From assembly GCF_964656455.1 (NCBI RefSeq), contig NC_135715.1, forward strand, positions 82,748,414-82,812,413: a DNA stretch of 64,000 bases, given 5' to 3'. This DNA comes from Halichoerus grypus. Lineage: Eukaryota > Chordata > Mammalia > Carnivora > Phocidae. Positions 45,437 to 57,334 of the stretch are shown in pieces (positions within the stretch are counted from its first letter, which is position 1; every line of letters starts with the position of its first letter). The notes under the pieces are model-generated. The model saw only the letters and a list, made by a program, of their open reading frames with translations. It did not search any database and was not told where the DNA came from. The position numbers and the translations under genes were made by a program.

Positions 45437-48400
45437 AATTCCTCGTATCAGTGAGACCCTATGATACTTGTCTTTCTCTGATTGACTTATTTTGCATCCC
45501 ATAATACCCTCCAGTTCCATCCATGTTGTTGCAAGTGGCAAGATTTCATTTTTTTGATGGCTGCATAATATTCCATTGTATATATATACCACATCTTCTT
45601 ATCCATTCATTTAGTCAATGGAAATCTGGGCTCTTTCCATAGTTTGGCTATTGTGGACATGGCTGGTATAAATATTGGGGTGCACGTGCCCCTTCAGATC
45701 ACTACATTTGTATCTTTGGGGTAAATACAATTGCTGGGTCATAGGGTAGCTCTATTTTTAATTTTCTGAGGAACCTCCATACTGTTTTCCAGAGTGGCTG
45801 CACCAGCTTGCATTCCCACCAACAGTGTAGGAGGGTTCCCCTTTCTCCGCATCCCTGCCAACATCTGTCTTTTCCTGACTTGTTCATTTTAGCCATTCTG
45901 ACTGGTGTGAGGTGGTATCTCATTGAGGTTTTGATTTGGATTTCCCTGATGTCAAGCGATGTTGAGCACTTTTTCATGTGTCCGTTGGCCATTTGGATGT
46001 CTTCTTTGGAAAAATGTCTGTTCATGTCTTCTGCCCATTTCTTGATTGGATTATTTATTCTTTGGGTGTTGAGTTTGATAAGTTCTTTTTTTTTAAGATT
46101 TTATTTATTTATTTGACAGAGAGAGACACAGCGAGAGAGGGAACACAAGCAGGGGGAGTGGGAGAGGGAGAAGCAGGCTTCCCATGGAGCAGGGAGCCCA
46201 GTGTGGGGCTTGATCCCAGGACCCTGGGATCATGACCCGAGCTGAAGGCAGATACTTAATGACTGAGCCACCCAGGCACCCCTGATAAGTTCTTTATAGA
46301 TTTTGGATACTAGCCCTTTATCTGATATGTCATTTGCAATTATCTTCTCCCATTCTGTCATTTGTCTTTTGGTTTTGTTGACTGTTTCCTTAGCTGTGCA
46401 AAACCTTTTTATCTTGATGATGTCCCAATAGTTCATTTTTGCTCTTGCTTCCCTTGCCTTTGGTGATGTGTCTAGGAAGAAGTTGCTGTGGCTGAGGTCG
46501 AAGAGGTTGCTGCCTGTGTTCTCCTCAAGGATTTTGATGGATTCCTGTCTCACATTGAGGTCTTTCATCCATTTGAGTCTATTTTTGTGTGTGGTGTAAG
46601 GAAATGGTCCAGTTTCATTCTTCTGCATGAGGCTGTGCAATTTTCCCAACACCATTTGTTGAAGAGACTGTTTTTTCCATTGGACATTCTTTCCTGCTTT
46701 GTCAAAGATAGTTGACCATAGAGTTGAGGGTCCATTTCTGGGCTCTCTATTCTGTTCCATTGATCTATGTGTCTGTTTTTGTGCCAGTACCATATTGTCT
46801 TGATGATTACAACTTTGTAATAGAGCTTGAAGTCCAGAATTGTGATGCTACCAGCCTTGCTTTTCGTTTTCAACATTCCTTTGGCTCTTCGGGGTCTTTT
46901 CTGGTTCCCTACAAATTTTAGGATTATTTGTTCCATTTCTTTGAAAAACCCTGCTGTTATTTTAACAGGGATTGCATTAAATGTGTAGATTGCTCTAGAT
47001 AGCATAGACATCTGCACAATATTTGTTCTTCCAATCCATGAGCATGGAACGTCTTTCCATTTCTTTGTGTCTTCCTCAATTTCTTTCATGAGTATTCTAT
47101 AGTTTTCTGAGTACAGATTCTTTGCCTCTCTGGTTAGATTTATTCCTAGGTATTTTATGGTTTTGCGTGCAATTGTAAATGAGATCTACTCTTTAATTTC
47201 TCTTTCTTCTGTCTTGTTGGTGGTGTATAGAAATGCAACTGATTTCTGTGCATTGATTTTATATCCTGCCACTTTACTGAATTCTTGTGAGTTCTAGCAG
47301 TTTTGGGGTGGAGTCTTTTGGGTTTTCCACATAAAGTATCATATCATCTGCAAAAAGTGAGAGTTTCACTTCTTTGCCAATTGGGATGCCTTTTATTTCT
47401 TTTTGTTGTCTGATTGCTGAGGCTAGGACTTCTAGTACTATGTTGAATAGCAGTGGAGATAGTGGACATCCCTGCCGCATTCCTGACCTTAGGGGCAAAG
47501 CTCTCAGTTTTTCCCATCAAGTATGATATTCACTATGGTTTTTTCATAGATGGCTTTTATGATATTGAGGTATGTTCCCTCTATCCCTACACTGTGAAGA
47601 GTTTTAATCAAGAAAGAATGCTGTACTTGGTCAAATGTTTTTTGTGCATCTATTGAGGATCATATGGTTCTTGTTCTTTCTTTTATTAATGTATTGTATC
47701 ACATTGATTGATTTGCAGATGTTGAACCAACCTTGCAGCCCAGGGATAAATCCCACTTGGTCGTGGTGAATAATCCTTTTAATGTACTGTTGGATCCTAT
47801 TGGCTAGTATTTTGTTGAGAATTTTTGCATCCATGTTCATCAGGGATATTGGTCTGTAGTTCTCCTTTTTGATGGGGTCTTTGGTTTGGGGATCAAGGTA
47901 ATGCTGGCCTCAAAAAAGAGTTTGGAAGATTTCCTTCCATTTCCATTTTTTGGAACAGTTTCAGAAGAATAGGTATTAATTCTTCTTTAAATGTTTGGTA
48001 GAATTCCCCTGGGAAGCCATCTGGCCCTGGGCATCTGTTTGTCGGGAGATTTTTTATTACTGCTTCAATTTCCGTAGTGATTATGGGTCTGTTTAGGTTT
48101 TCTATTTCTTCCTGGTTCAGTTTTGGTAGTGTACACATCTCTAGGAATGCACCCATTTCTTCCAGATTGTCTAATTTATTGGCATATCGTTTCTCATAAT
48201 ATGTTCTTATAATAGTTTGTATTTTTTGGTGTTGGTTGTGATCTCTCCTCTTTCATTCATGATTTTATTTATTTGGGCCCTTTCCCTTTTCTTTTTGATA
48301 ACTCTGGCCAGTGGTTTATCAATCTTATTAATTCTTTCAAAGAACTAGCTCCTAGTTTCGTTGATCTGTTCTACTGTTCTTTTAGTTTCTATTTCATTGA

Positions 48401-49435
48401 TTGCTGCTCTGATCTTATTATTTCTTTTCTCCTGCTGGGTTTAGGCTTTATTTGCTGTTCTTTCTCTAGCTCCTTTAGGTGTAGGGTTAGGTCGTGTATT
48501 TGAGATCTTTCTTGTTTCTTGAGAAAGGCTTGTAGTGTTATATACTTTCCTCTTAGGACTGCCTTTGCTGCATCCCAAAGATTTTGAACAGTTGTGTTTT
48601 CATTTTCATTGGTTTCCATGAATTTTTTAAATTCTTCTTTAATTTCCTGGTTGACCCATTCATTCTTTAGTAGGATGCTCTTTAGCCTCCATGTATTTGA
48701 GTTCTTTCTGACTTTCCTCTTGTGATTGAGTTCTAGTTTCAAAGCACTGTGGTCTGAAAATATGCAGAGAATGATCCCAGTCTTTTGGTACTGGTTGAGA
48801 CCTGATCTGTGACCAAGGATGTGATCTCTTCTGGAGAATGTTCCATGTGCACTAGAGAAGAATATGTATTCTGTTGCTTTGGGATGGAATGTTCTGAATA
48901 TATCTGCAGTCCATCTGGTCCAGTATGTCATTTAAAGCCTTTATTTCCCTGTTGATCTTTTGCTTAGACGATCTGTCCATTTCAGTGAGGGGGGTTGTTA
49001 AAGTCCCCTACTATTATTGTATTGTTGTTGATGTGTTTCTTTGATTTTTTTTATTAATATGCTTATATAATTGGCTGCTCCCATATTAGGGGCATAGATA
49101 TTTACAATTATTAGATCTTCTTGTTGGATAGACCCTTTAAGTATGATATAGTGTTCTTCTTCATCTCTTATTATAATCTTTGGTTTAAAATCTAATTTGT
49201 CTGATATAAGGATTGCCACCCAAGCTTTCTTTTGGTGTCCATTAGCATGGTAAATGGTTTTCCACCCCCTCACTTTCAATCTGGAGGTGTCTTTGGGTCT
49301 AAAATGAGTCTCTTGCAGACAGCATATCAATAGGTCTTGTTTTTTAATCCAATCTGATAGCCTGTGTCTTCTGATTGGGGCATTTAGCCCATTTACATTC
49401 AGGGTAACTATTGAAAGATATGAATTTAGTGCCAT
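45437..49435 (-). pseudogene. L1 ORF2 (endonuclease-reverse transcriptase), broken
   Basis: ORF2 encodes the APE-type endonuclease and reverse transcriptase used for target-primed insertion. It starts at ATG 49435 with 'SYLSIVTLNVNGLNAPIRRH' and carries the endonuclease box 'LLICCLQETHFRP'. RT pieces follow: '[18 protein letters not shown]' (47893-48156), '[19 protein letters not shown]' and the intact catalytic box FADDM (47274-47498). The C-terminal part lies at 46295-47089 and, past a SINE at 46089-46282, at 45702-46025 ('[19 protein letters not shown]', Cys/His region). Stops and frameshifts separate these pieces. Confidence 0.93.
46089..46282 (-). mobile_element. Carnivore SINE in ORF2
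   Basis: Same orientation as the host L1; perfect 13-bp target-site duplications TGATAAGTTCTTT at 46076-46088 and 46283-46295. It is younger than the L1 it interrupts. Confidence 0.95.
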
Positions 49436-49499
49436 TGTATTGCCTGTAAGGTGACTGTTACTGTATATTGTCTGTGTTCCTTTCTGGTCTATGTTACTT

Positions 49500-50396
49500 T
49501 TAGGCTCTCTCTTTGCTTAGAGGACACCTTTCAATTTCTTGTAGGGCTGGTTCCGTGTTTGCAAATTCCTTTAGTTTTTGTTTGTCCTAGAAGCTTTTTA
49601 TCTCTCCTTGTATTTTCAATGACAGCCTAGCTGAATATAGTATTCTTGGCTGCATATTTTTCTCGTTTAGTGCCCTGGATATATCATGCCAGTGCTTTCT
49701 GGCCTGCCAGGTCTCTGTGGATAGATATGCTGCCAATCTAATGTTTCTACCATTGTAGGTTACAGACTTCTTGTCCTGAGCTGCTTTCAGGATTTTCTCT
49801 TTGTCTCTGAGACTTGTGAGTTTTATTATTAGATATTGGGGTGTGGACCTATTTTTATTGATTTTGAGGGGCATTCTCTGTGCCTCCTGGATTTTGATGC
49901 CTGTTTCCTTTCCCAAACTAGGGAAGTTCTCTGCTATAATTTGCTCCAATATACCTTCTACCCCTCTCTCTTCTTCTGGGATCCCAGTTATTCTAATGTT
50001 GTTTCGCTTTATGGTATCACTTATCAAATTCTCCCCCGTGATCCAGTAGTTGTTAATCTCTTTTTTCTCAGCTTCTTTATTCTCCATCGTGTGGTCTTCT
50101 AGATCACTAATTCTTTCTTTTGCCTCATTTATCCTAGCAGTTAAAGCCTCCATTTTTTATTGCACCTCATTAATAGCCTTTTTTATTTCGACTTGGTTAG
50201 ATTTTAGTTATTTTATTTCTCCATAAAGGGAGTGTCTAGTATCTTCTATGCTTTTTTCAAACCCAGCTAGTATCTTTATAATCGTCATTCTGAACTCTAG
50301 TTCTGACATCTCACTAATGTCCGTATTGATTAGGTCCCTGGCAGTCAGTACTGCTTCTTGTTCTTTTTTTTGAGGTGAGTTTTTCTGTATTGTCAT
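49500..50396 (-). pseudogene. L1 ORF1 (broken by in-frame stops)
   Basis: L1 ORF1 encodes the RNA-binding, trimeric chaperone of the L1 ribonucleoprotein. One frame, about 298 codons, can be followed from ATG at 50396 to a stop at 49500-49502. In-frame stops occur near 50208 (after 'RHSLYGEIK'), just before 50153 and near 49587 (after 'LKIQGEIKSF'). The RRM and C-terminal domain region is recognisable ('NNIRITGIPEEERGVEGIL', 'RILYSARLSLKIQGEIKSF'). It is not translatable as a whole. Confidence 0.9.
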
Positions 50397-50519
50397 TTTG
50401 TCCAGAGGAGAATAGATGAATGAGAGAACAAAGTACTAAAAGGGCAACAATGACCCCAGAAAAATATACACTAAAAAAATCAGAAGAGACCCAAAACTGG
50501 GGGGAAAAGAAAGAGGGGG

Positions 50520-51240
50520 GAAGAATATGATCAGGCTGGTGAATAGAACAGAGCCACACACTAGATTTTGGGTGTATTTTGGCCTGTTAGAAGAAATTGC
50601 CTCCCAAAATTTTAAAGAAAGAAAAACATATATATACAAAAGGGTAAATATGAAGTAGGGATGGACTATTACTGTAAGGATGACAATTTAAAAAGATTTT
50701 TAAAAAGGAATTGATAAGACAAGAAGTGGTTTGAAAAAAGAATGAAAAAAATTAAGAAAAAAAAAGGGAGAGAGGGAATGTGATCAGGCGGAAGACTAGG
50801 ACAACGTCATACACTAGATTTGGGGTATATTTAGGTCTGTTAGAAGAAACTGTATCCCGGGCACCTGGGTGGCTCAGATGGTTGAGCATCTGCCTTCAGC
50901 TCAGGTCATGATCTCAGGGTCCTGGGATCGAGTCCCGCATCAGGTTCCCTGCTCAGTGCAGAGCCTGCTTCTCCCTCTCCCTCTGCCACTCCCTCTGCTT
51001 GTGCTCTTCTGTCTATCTCTCTGTCAAATAAATAAATAAAATCTTTAAAAAAAAAAAAAAAAAGAAGAAACTGTATCCCAAAATTTTAAAGAAAGAAAAA
51101 CATATATATATACAAAAAATAAGGTTAAATACAATGAAGAGATAGAATATGACTGTAAAAATGAAAATTAAAAAAGATTTTAAAAAAAGGAACTGATAAG
51201 ATATTGGTTGAAAAAGGAAAGAAGAAAAATGCAACTAAAA
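50520..51240 (-). repeat. Two tandem ~240-bp units in the L1 5' region
   Basis: Unit 1 (about 50520-50760) and unit 2 (about 50765-51240, less the SINE) share an ordered set of words: 'tgatcagg', 'acactagatt', 'ctgttagaagaaa', 'cccaaaattttaaagaaaga', 'catatatatac', 'aaaaagatttt' and 'gataaga'. They lie between the GC-richer 5' UTR and ORF1. Confidence 0.85.
50859..51062 (+). mobile_element. Carnivore SINE in L1 5' region
   Basis: Head 'gggcacctgggtggctcaga', long A tail (17 A). Perfect 17-bp target-site duplications AGAAGAAACTGTATCCC at 50842-50858 and 51063-51079. The uninterrupted A tail and perfect duplications suggest a recent insertion. Confidence 0.96.
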
Positions 51241-51299
51241 AAATAGAAAAAGAAAAAAATAGAGAAATTTTTAAAAATTAACTTTGAAAGACTAAAGAA

Positions 51300-52350
51300 T
51301 CATGGGAAAAAAACCATGAATTCTATGTGCTCTATTCCCCTAGCGCTGGAGTTCTGTCATTCTCATTGATCGGTAAACTAGGTCTTGGCTGGATGTTCTT
51401 GCTGATCTTCTGGGGGAGGGGCCTGTTGCAGTGATTCTCAAATGTCTTTGCCCCGCCCTTGCCAAGGACCAGTGTAAGTAATCTGCTTGGGTTTGCTCTT
51501 GGTAGCTTTTGTTACCTGAACGCTTTCTTTACAGCCTTCAAGGATGAGAATGAAAATGGCGGCCTCTCAATCTCTGGCCCCTCCAAGAACTTGGGGCCGT
51601 ATTCTTCAGTGAGCCCTCAGAGAAAAGCAATCAATCACTCCTGTCTCCCCGGTCTCCAGCCCCACTCCGTGCTCACCCAGCCTGTGACTGAGTTTTTTTA
51701 TCTCTGGCACACGACCCCATTTGGAATCTCCAAACCCAGCAGATTCCTGTCGTGTGCTCCCGCACTGCTCCTCCCAGGGGAGGAAGGGGAGTCTCCCCAG
51801 ATCTGCTGCTTGTTGGGTCCCTGCTTGAAGAGTAGTGGCCGGACTGTGCCACAGATCACAGTTTACGGCACCCCGAGCTGAGAGCCCAATCCTCGGCTCC
51901 GTCTCTGCAGCTGGCTTCTCCAGTCTGATACTTGGGGGCTCTGCTGCATTCAGGCACCCCTGGTCTTTCTGTGACCCCCAGGGTCCTGAGACTACACTGT
52001 CCCAGCGAGGGTTCCACCTCCGCTTAGCTACTGGAGCGATGTCCCTCAGTGGAGCAGACTTCTAAGAGTTCCGATTTTGTGCTCCACTTCTCTATCACTT
52101 GCTGGTAGCTGGCTGAAGGAGGCTTCCTCCCCCTGTGATCTATCTTCCCAAATATCGCCTCGGATTCCCTTCTCTGCATGTCCTACCTTCCAGAAAGTGG
52201 TTGCTTTTCTGTTCATTGGATTGCTGCTATTCTTTTCTTCAATCTCCTGTTGAGATTGTAGGTGTTCTGAATGGTTTGATAACTATCTAGCTGAATTCCT
52301 GGGACCAGACGAAATTTAGGTCTCTTACTCCTCTGCCATCTTGCTCCTCC
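51300..52350 (-). promoter_or_regulatory. L1 5' UTR (internal promoter region)
   Basis: GC-richer than the rest of the element and ending in the canonical L1 start. By family knowledge this region holds the internal RNA polymerase II promoter. On the opposite (+) strand it carries an open frame of 140 codons (51459-51881), discussed in the findings. Confidence 0.7.
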
Positions 52351-52373
52351 CTTGATCATGGTGTATCTTTTTA

Positions 52374-55020
52374 ATGTGCTACTGAATTCAGTTTTCTAAT
52401 ATTTTGTTGAAATTTTTTGCATATGTACTCATCACTGAAGTTAGACTGTAGCTTTATTTTATTGTAGAGCTCTTATCTGGCTTTGGTGTCAGGGTAATGC
52501 CAGCCTTGAAAAGTGAGTTCACCTCTTCTTCAATTTTTTGGACGAGTTTGAGAAGGAATGTTATGAGTTCTTTAAGTGTTTGGTAGGACTCCCCAGTGAA
52601 ACCATTTTGTCCTGGGCTTACACTAGAGTTTAATAGTTAACACAACACCATATTACAGCATTAGAGTATTCTGAATCTGCTTGAATCTGCTTGCCTTTAA
52701 CAATGTGTTGTATATTTTCATGTAAATAATTAACATCCCTTTTTTTTAGCTTGAAAAACTCCTTTCAGCATTTCTCATAGGGCAGATCTAGCTGTGATTA
52801 ACTCTCCCAGCTTTTGTTTGTTAGGAAAAGTCTTTATCTCACCTTCGTTTTTGAAGGACAACTTTTCTGGGTAATATATTCTTGGTTGGCAGTTTCTTTC
52901 TTACCACATTTTGAATATATCATCCCATATCTTCTAGCATGCAAGGTCTCTGCTGAAAAACCCATTAGTAGCCTTATGGAGTTCCCTTGTATGAGAGAAT
53001 TGTTTTTTCTTTTTGATTCTCTATGTCTTTTAAAATTTTGTCTTTCATTTTAGACAATGTGATTATAACATGTCTTGGAGAGGATTGTTTTGGAGTGAAA
53101 TTTTGGGGTGACCTTTTAACTTAATGAACTTGGATAGCCACATCTCTCCCCAGGTATGGGAACATCTCAGGCTTTATTTCTACTACTTTTTTTTTACCTC
53201 TCTTCTCTTTCTGGAACTCCAGTGATGAGTACATTATTTCTCCTAATGGTGTCCCATTAGTACTATAGGCTTCCTTCATTCCTTTTCATTCTTTTTTTTC
53301 ATTTTGCTCCTCTTATTGGATAATTTGAATTGATCTTGTCTTCTAGCTCTCTAATTCTTTCTTCTGTTTGGTCTAATTGCTTTTGAACCTCTATGTTGAA
53401 TTCTTCAGTCATTGTATTCTTCAGCTCCAAAATTTGTTTTTTTTTTTTTTTATGTTTACTATCTCTTCACTCAACTTTTAATTTTGTTCTCATAGTGTTT
53501 CCTTGATATTATTAAATTGTTTATCTATATCACTTGTAGCTCTCTAAGCATCTTTAGAAATTTTATTTAGAATTCTTTATGGACAATTTCTGGATCTCTA
53601 TTTGTTTTTGGTGCCAGTTACAGGAAATTTACTATATTCTTTTGGTACCTGTTTCCCTGATACTTCATTACCCCTGTAGATTTGCATAGGTATCTGGACA
53701 TTTGAAAAAATAGTCACCTCTTCCAGACTTTATGAAATGACTCCAGTAAATGAGGACTTTCGCCTGCAGGTGGGGCAAGCTGGGACACACTGTATCCCTG
53801 GGTCTAGTGGTGCAGGGTGCCAAATGTGGGAGCATGTGATGGCACAGGTCCAAAGGTGTGTGCTGTCTCTTCAGCTCAGGCCACCGAGGTCCACAGCATT
53901 GACAACTATGTGGCCTTGATGAGCACAGGAAGGAAATCTGAAAGGGTTTTGGGGTCTTCAGCAGTACCTCCAGTTCCAGTGGTAGGCGGCAATGGTGGCT
54001 GGAGACAGTGATGTACATACACTTGGCTGCAGGGATCAACTGTAGGTGTCTGTGTAGTGGCAAGGGCTAATTGCAGAAACTAGTCGGGGGTGGGGGGAGG
54101 CAAGGAAGACAGAAAAGGCCAGAGCCAACTATAGGTTCACTGGCAGCTGCAGTTGCCCTGGTTGTTGGCATGCTCTTCCCAGTTGCTCAATGTCCCCCCA
54201 CCCAAGGCATGTATACAGTAATAGAGGCTGGTGATGTAAGTTAGGCTGCAGGCATGCAGGTACATAGCTGGAAGCGTTAGCTCTGAGCACATGCATAGTG
54301 GGGAGGATGATCAGCTATAAGAGTCGAGGCTGATGTCTTGCACTATGGAGCCACCGTATCCTGGTCTGTCTACCATTGCAGTTCTTAAGCTCTAGAGGTA
54401 AGGGGTTGAGGAAGTAGGGAGGGACTTAAGTGTCAGCAGACTTAAATACCTGTTGTGAAAAAGCTGGTGAAATCTGCAGACGGCCCAGGGTGGCTATGCT
54501 GACTGTTTTTTCAGTGAGAAAATCTACTGAGTTTGTCTATGGAGCAAGTCACTGTGAGCCATAATTGCTCCTGCAGCATGGTTGTTATTGGTAGCCCCTG
54601 CTTTTCTTCCTTATTCTTAGCTATTGGTAGCTTCTTCATTTTTTTCCTTGTTCTTAGACATTCCTATACATCTCAGCTTTGCCACTCTGGGTTGGATAAA
54701 ACTAAAGTAAGATTCAATCTGGATTGGATAAAACCTTCTTGGTGAAAGGAGATCTTTCTAGTGAGGAAATTCTCTCTTGGTGCTGAACAATGCTGACTTG
54801 GGGAATGGGATGATGCAGGCAAAATGAAACTGTCTTCCTTCTCTTCTTTTGCAATTATTCTCAGGCTTTTATCCTACTTTGTTGCTAAAGTTTCTTAAGT
54901 GGACTCCAGAGCTCTCCCTGAGTTGTTTATGTTAGTGGATATCTGTCTAATTATTGATCTTCATGGGAGGACAGAGCTGAAGTCACTTATGTCACTTGAC
55001 ATTTATATTGTTAAATGGCT
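52374..55020 (-). mobile_element. Ancient L1M on - strand, 5' half (ORF2 start, ORF1, 5' UTR)
   Basis: Resumes the element broken at 45137. RT fingers region to about 52620, then a deletion, then ORF1-region words ('catcccatatcttctagcat', 'ctctgctgaaaaacccatta') to about 53660, then a GC-richer 5' UTR-like part ending near 55010. Open frames in 53668-54063 on both strands are chance readings within it. Confidence 0.65.
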
Positions 55021-55059
55021 GAAAAAAGAAAAAGAATCTCTCCATGACACATGAAATTA

Positions 55060-55255
55060 TATAAAATTCAAATTTAAGGTCCATAATAAATTTTTATTGG
55101 ACACAGCCATGCCCATTTATTGACATATTATCTATGGCTGCTTTTGTTACAACAACAGAGTTGAGTTTTACAAGAGTAGACCATATAGCCTGAAAAGCCT
55201 AAAATATTTACTATCTGGCTTTTTACAGAAAAAGCTTTCTTACATCTGACCTAGA
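55060..55255. mobile_element. Ancient non-autonomous DNA transposon-like repeat
   Basis: 'tttttattggacacagccat', 'ctatggctgcttttgttaca', 'cctgaaaagcctaaaatatt' and 'actatctggctttttacaga' match a very common old mammalian interspersed repeat that I associate with hAT-type elements. The exact family name is uncertain. Confidence 0.6.
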
Positions 55256-56469
55256 AGACTTTGAAGCCCAAACTCCTATTTTTTAAGTGAGATTATCTAG
55301 AAAAGTATTGAGCCACACTGGGGTTCCCAGTCAGGATGCTGAAGTGAACCCCATGCCAGCAGCATCCCTTGCTCCAGCCATTCTCTCCCTTAATCTCCAC
55401 TCATCTCCACTCATCATGTAATCCCAGCTTCACTCCATTTTTCATCCATTTAAAACCTTCTCCTTCACTAAGGTTTCCTGGTTCTTTACAAACCAAATGC
55501 CTCCCCCAGATGCAGGTCCAATAGCATTTTGTTTAAAGCTGTTTGTAACTAGCGATATTCTGATTCACATGATTAGTATGTATTATTGTGTGTACATCTC
55601 TATGAGCTCCCTAAGGAAGAAGTAAAGTGTTCTTCAATTCCTTGTAGTGCTCCTGATATATAGTACCAAGCTGAGATAGTGTCCAGAAAATGGATATTGC
55701 ATGTCTGGGTGGATGGAGGGATGGAGGGATAGACAGATGGATGAATTGATGGATGGGTAGGTGGATGGTATTAGAAAATTCCAAACTTTAGTTCCTTGAG
55801 TACAGCCATCAGAAGTACACATAGAAGACACCTACCCAATCCTCAAGGAGGATACTTGGTGCTTTACTCACACATCTTTTTCTCCCATCAAGGAGATGGA
55901 AATGAATTTCACTAACCTTCTAGGAGCCCCAGTCTACCTTAAGAGGTCTCTTCCAGTTCCTGAATCCTTAGGTTGCTAGATAATGATAACAGTGGTGGGG
56001 ACTCAGAGATGGGATGACAAGGAAGAAGACTTAGAAAGTAATTCATCCCATAATTGCTATCTGTCCTTCCACACAGGTCACTTGAGTGTTTGAGGTACAG
56101 CACTAACTTGATTAATTAAAGGCTGATCACCAACACCTACTACTAGAGAAGGGGTCACAATCCAGGGGCAAATGGTCAAGGTCAGACAGAAATAAAATGG
56201 AAAGTAGCTGGTGCTGAGAGAAGGCAGAGAGCTCCAAAGAGTTTTGAGGTAGGTGCTTCTAAGCTGGAAGTACAAAAGCAAAAGACTTCATGGTTCACAG
56301 TCAACTTGAAGTCATGGAGCAGGGCAAGTCTTCTCCAACTTCTTCCACACACTCTCCTTGGTTTGAGGGCAAAGAAAATGGAACTTGAGAGTAAAGGTTG
56401 AAAAGACAAAGGAAACTAAAGACTAAGTTTTATGGAAACTCTGGTCTAAAAATAACTACTACCACCTTG
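55256..56469. other. Unique sequence with a GGAT-type tandem repeat
   Basis: A (GGAT/GGTGGAT)n tract occupies about 55709-55769. The rest shows no coding or RNA signal that I can support. Confidence 0.5.
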
Positions 56470-56625
56470 TGTATTGAGCACCAACCATCTGTCTGAGCCA
56501 GAAAATGTGTTTGCCCTCTTTAAACAACACTCTTGCAAAATAGCTGTGCTTATCTCCATTTTGAGCCCAGAGAGGTTGAGTGACTCAGGTCAGAGACATA
56601 CCTTAACACCTGATCCTTCCTTCAG
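56470..56625 (-). repeat. MIR/L3-like fragment
   Basis: 'cttatctccattttgagccc' followed by 'agagaggttgagtgactcag' resembles the conserved 'cagatgaggaaactgaggc... agagaggttaagtgac' segment of MIR-type repeats. Boundaries are uncertain. Confidence 0.5.
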
Positions 56626-57334
56626 CCAAGGAACACACAAGCTGGTGACCCAGCAACAGTGGTTCTGCTTCTGCTTGGTACCATGGGAATCAGTGGAGGC
56701 CTGGACACAACCATGCCTGAGTTTAGGTAAGTCAGGGGGGAAAGTTCCTTACACCATTTGGGAGCACTGAGGAGATAAGCCTATGATGTGGATGGCTCCT
56801 CATAGCTTCCTCTAGGGCTCACAGGGGGAAACAATAGGCCCCAGGGAAGCTGGTGCTATCATAAATGCCAAACACCATTGCCTGAGGTGGCACATGTCAC
56901 CATGGAGACAGGTGACACTTGTCCCTTTATGGTTATAAGCCAACAGACAATGCTTGGAGGGTGAAGTCACAGGAAACTGGGGCCATGGGCAGGTTCCTGC
57001 TGGACAACAGGTTCAAACCAACAGTCAAGCCAAGATTCCTACTGGTGAATTCCCCAAGCCATGGAGTCAGCAGTAAATGTCTGTTTATGGCCACCTACCC
57101 TCCTTCGAAGTTACCTTTAACCAAATGAGCCTGTTTACTTAAATGGAGTTGTAAAGTAAAAGCAAACATGCTCTGTTGGTAAGGAGGTATTAAGCACCTA
57201 ATTGTCTTGTTGGCCTGAGATGTACCAGATGGCTGCCTCAGCAAGACTCAGTAGCTGGGTCTGTGCAGGCCTTGTGGAACACTTAATGCCTGTCTCACAC
57301 CCTCCTGGCTGCTGCTCTGGCAGCTAATGTTTTT
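56626..57334. other. Unique sequence, no gene seen
   Basis: The open frame at 56919-57128 has no recognisable content. No repeats identified. Confidence 0.4.

Larger units (their letters stand above)
45161..52350 (-). mobile_element. Full-length carnivore L1
   Basis: About 7.2 kb including two SINE insertions. The 5' end is at 52350 and reads, on the - strand, GGGAGGAGCAAGATGGCAGA, the canonical L1 start. The 3' end is at 45161. A perfect 23-bp target-site duplication (CTTGATCATGG...) lies at 45138-45160 and 52351-52373. The order on the - strand is a GC-richer 5' UTR (about 51300-52350), an A-rich repeated region (50520-51300), ORF1 (50396-49500), ORF2 (49435-45437) and the 3' UTR. Both ORFs carry stops, so it is immobile, but the complete structure and intact duplication make it one of the youngest large insertions here. 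Confidence 0.96.

Noticed and set aside
53668..54063. 131-codon - strand frame
   Set aside because: It lies in what looks like the 5' UTR of an ancient L1 and has no recognisable domain.
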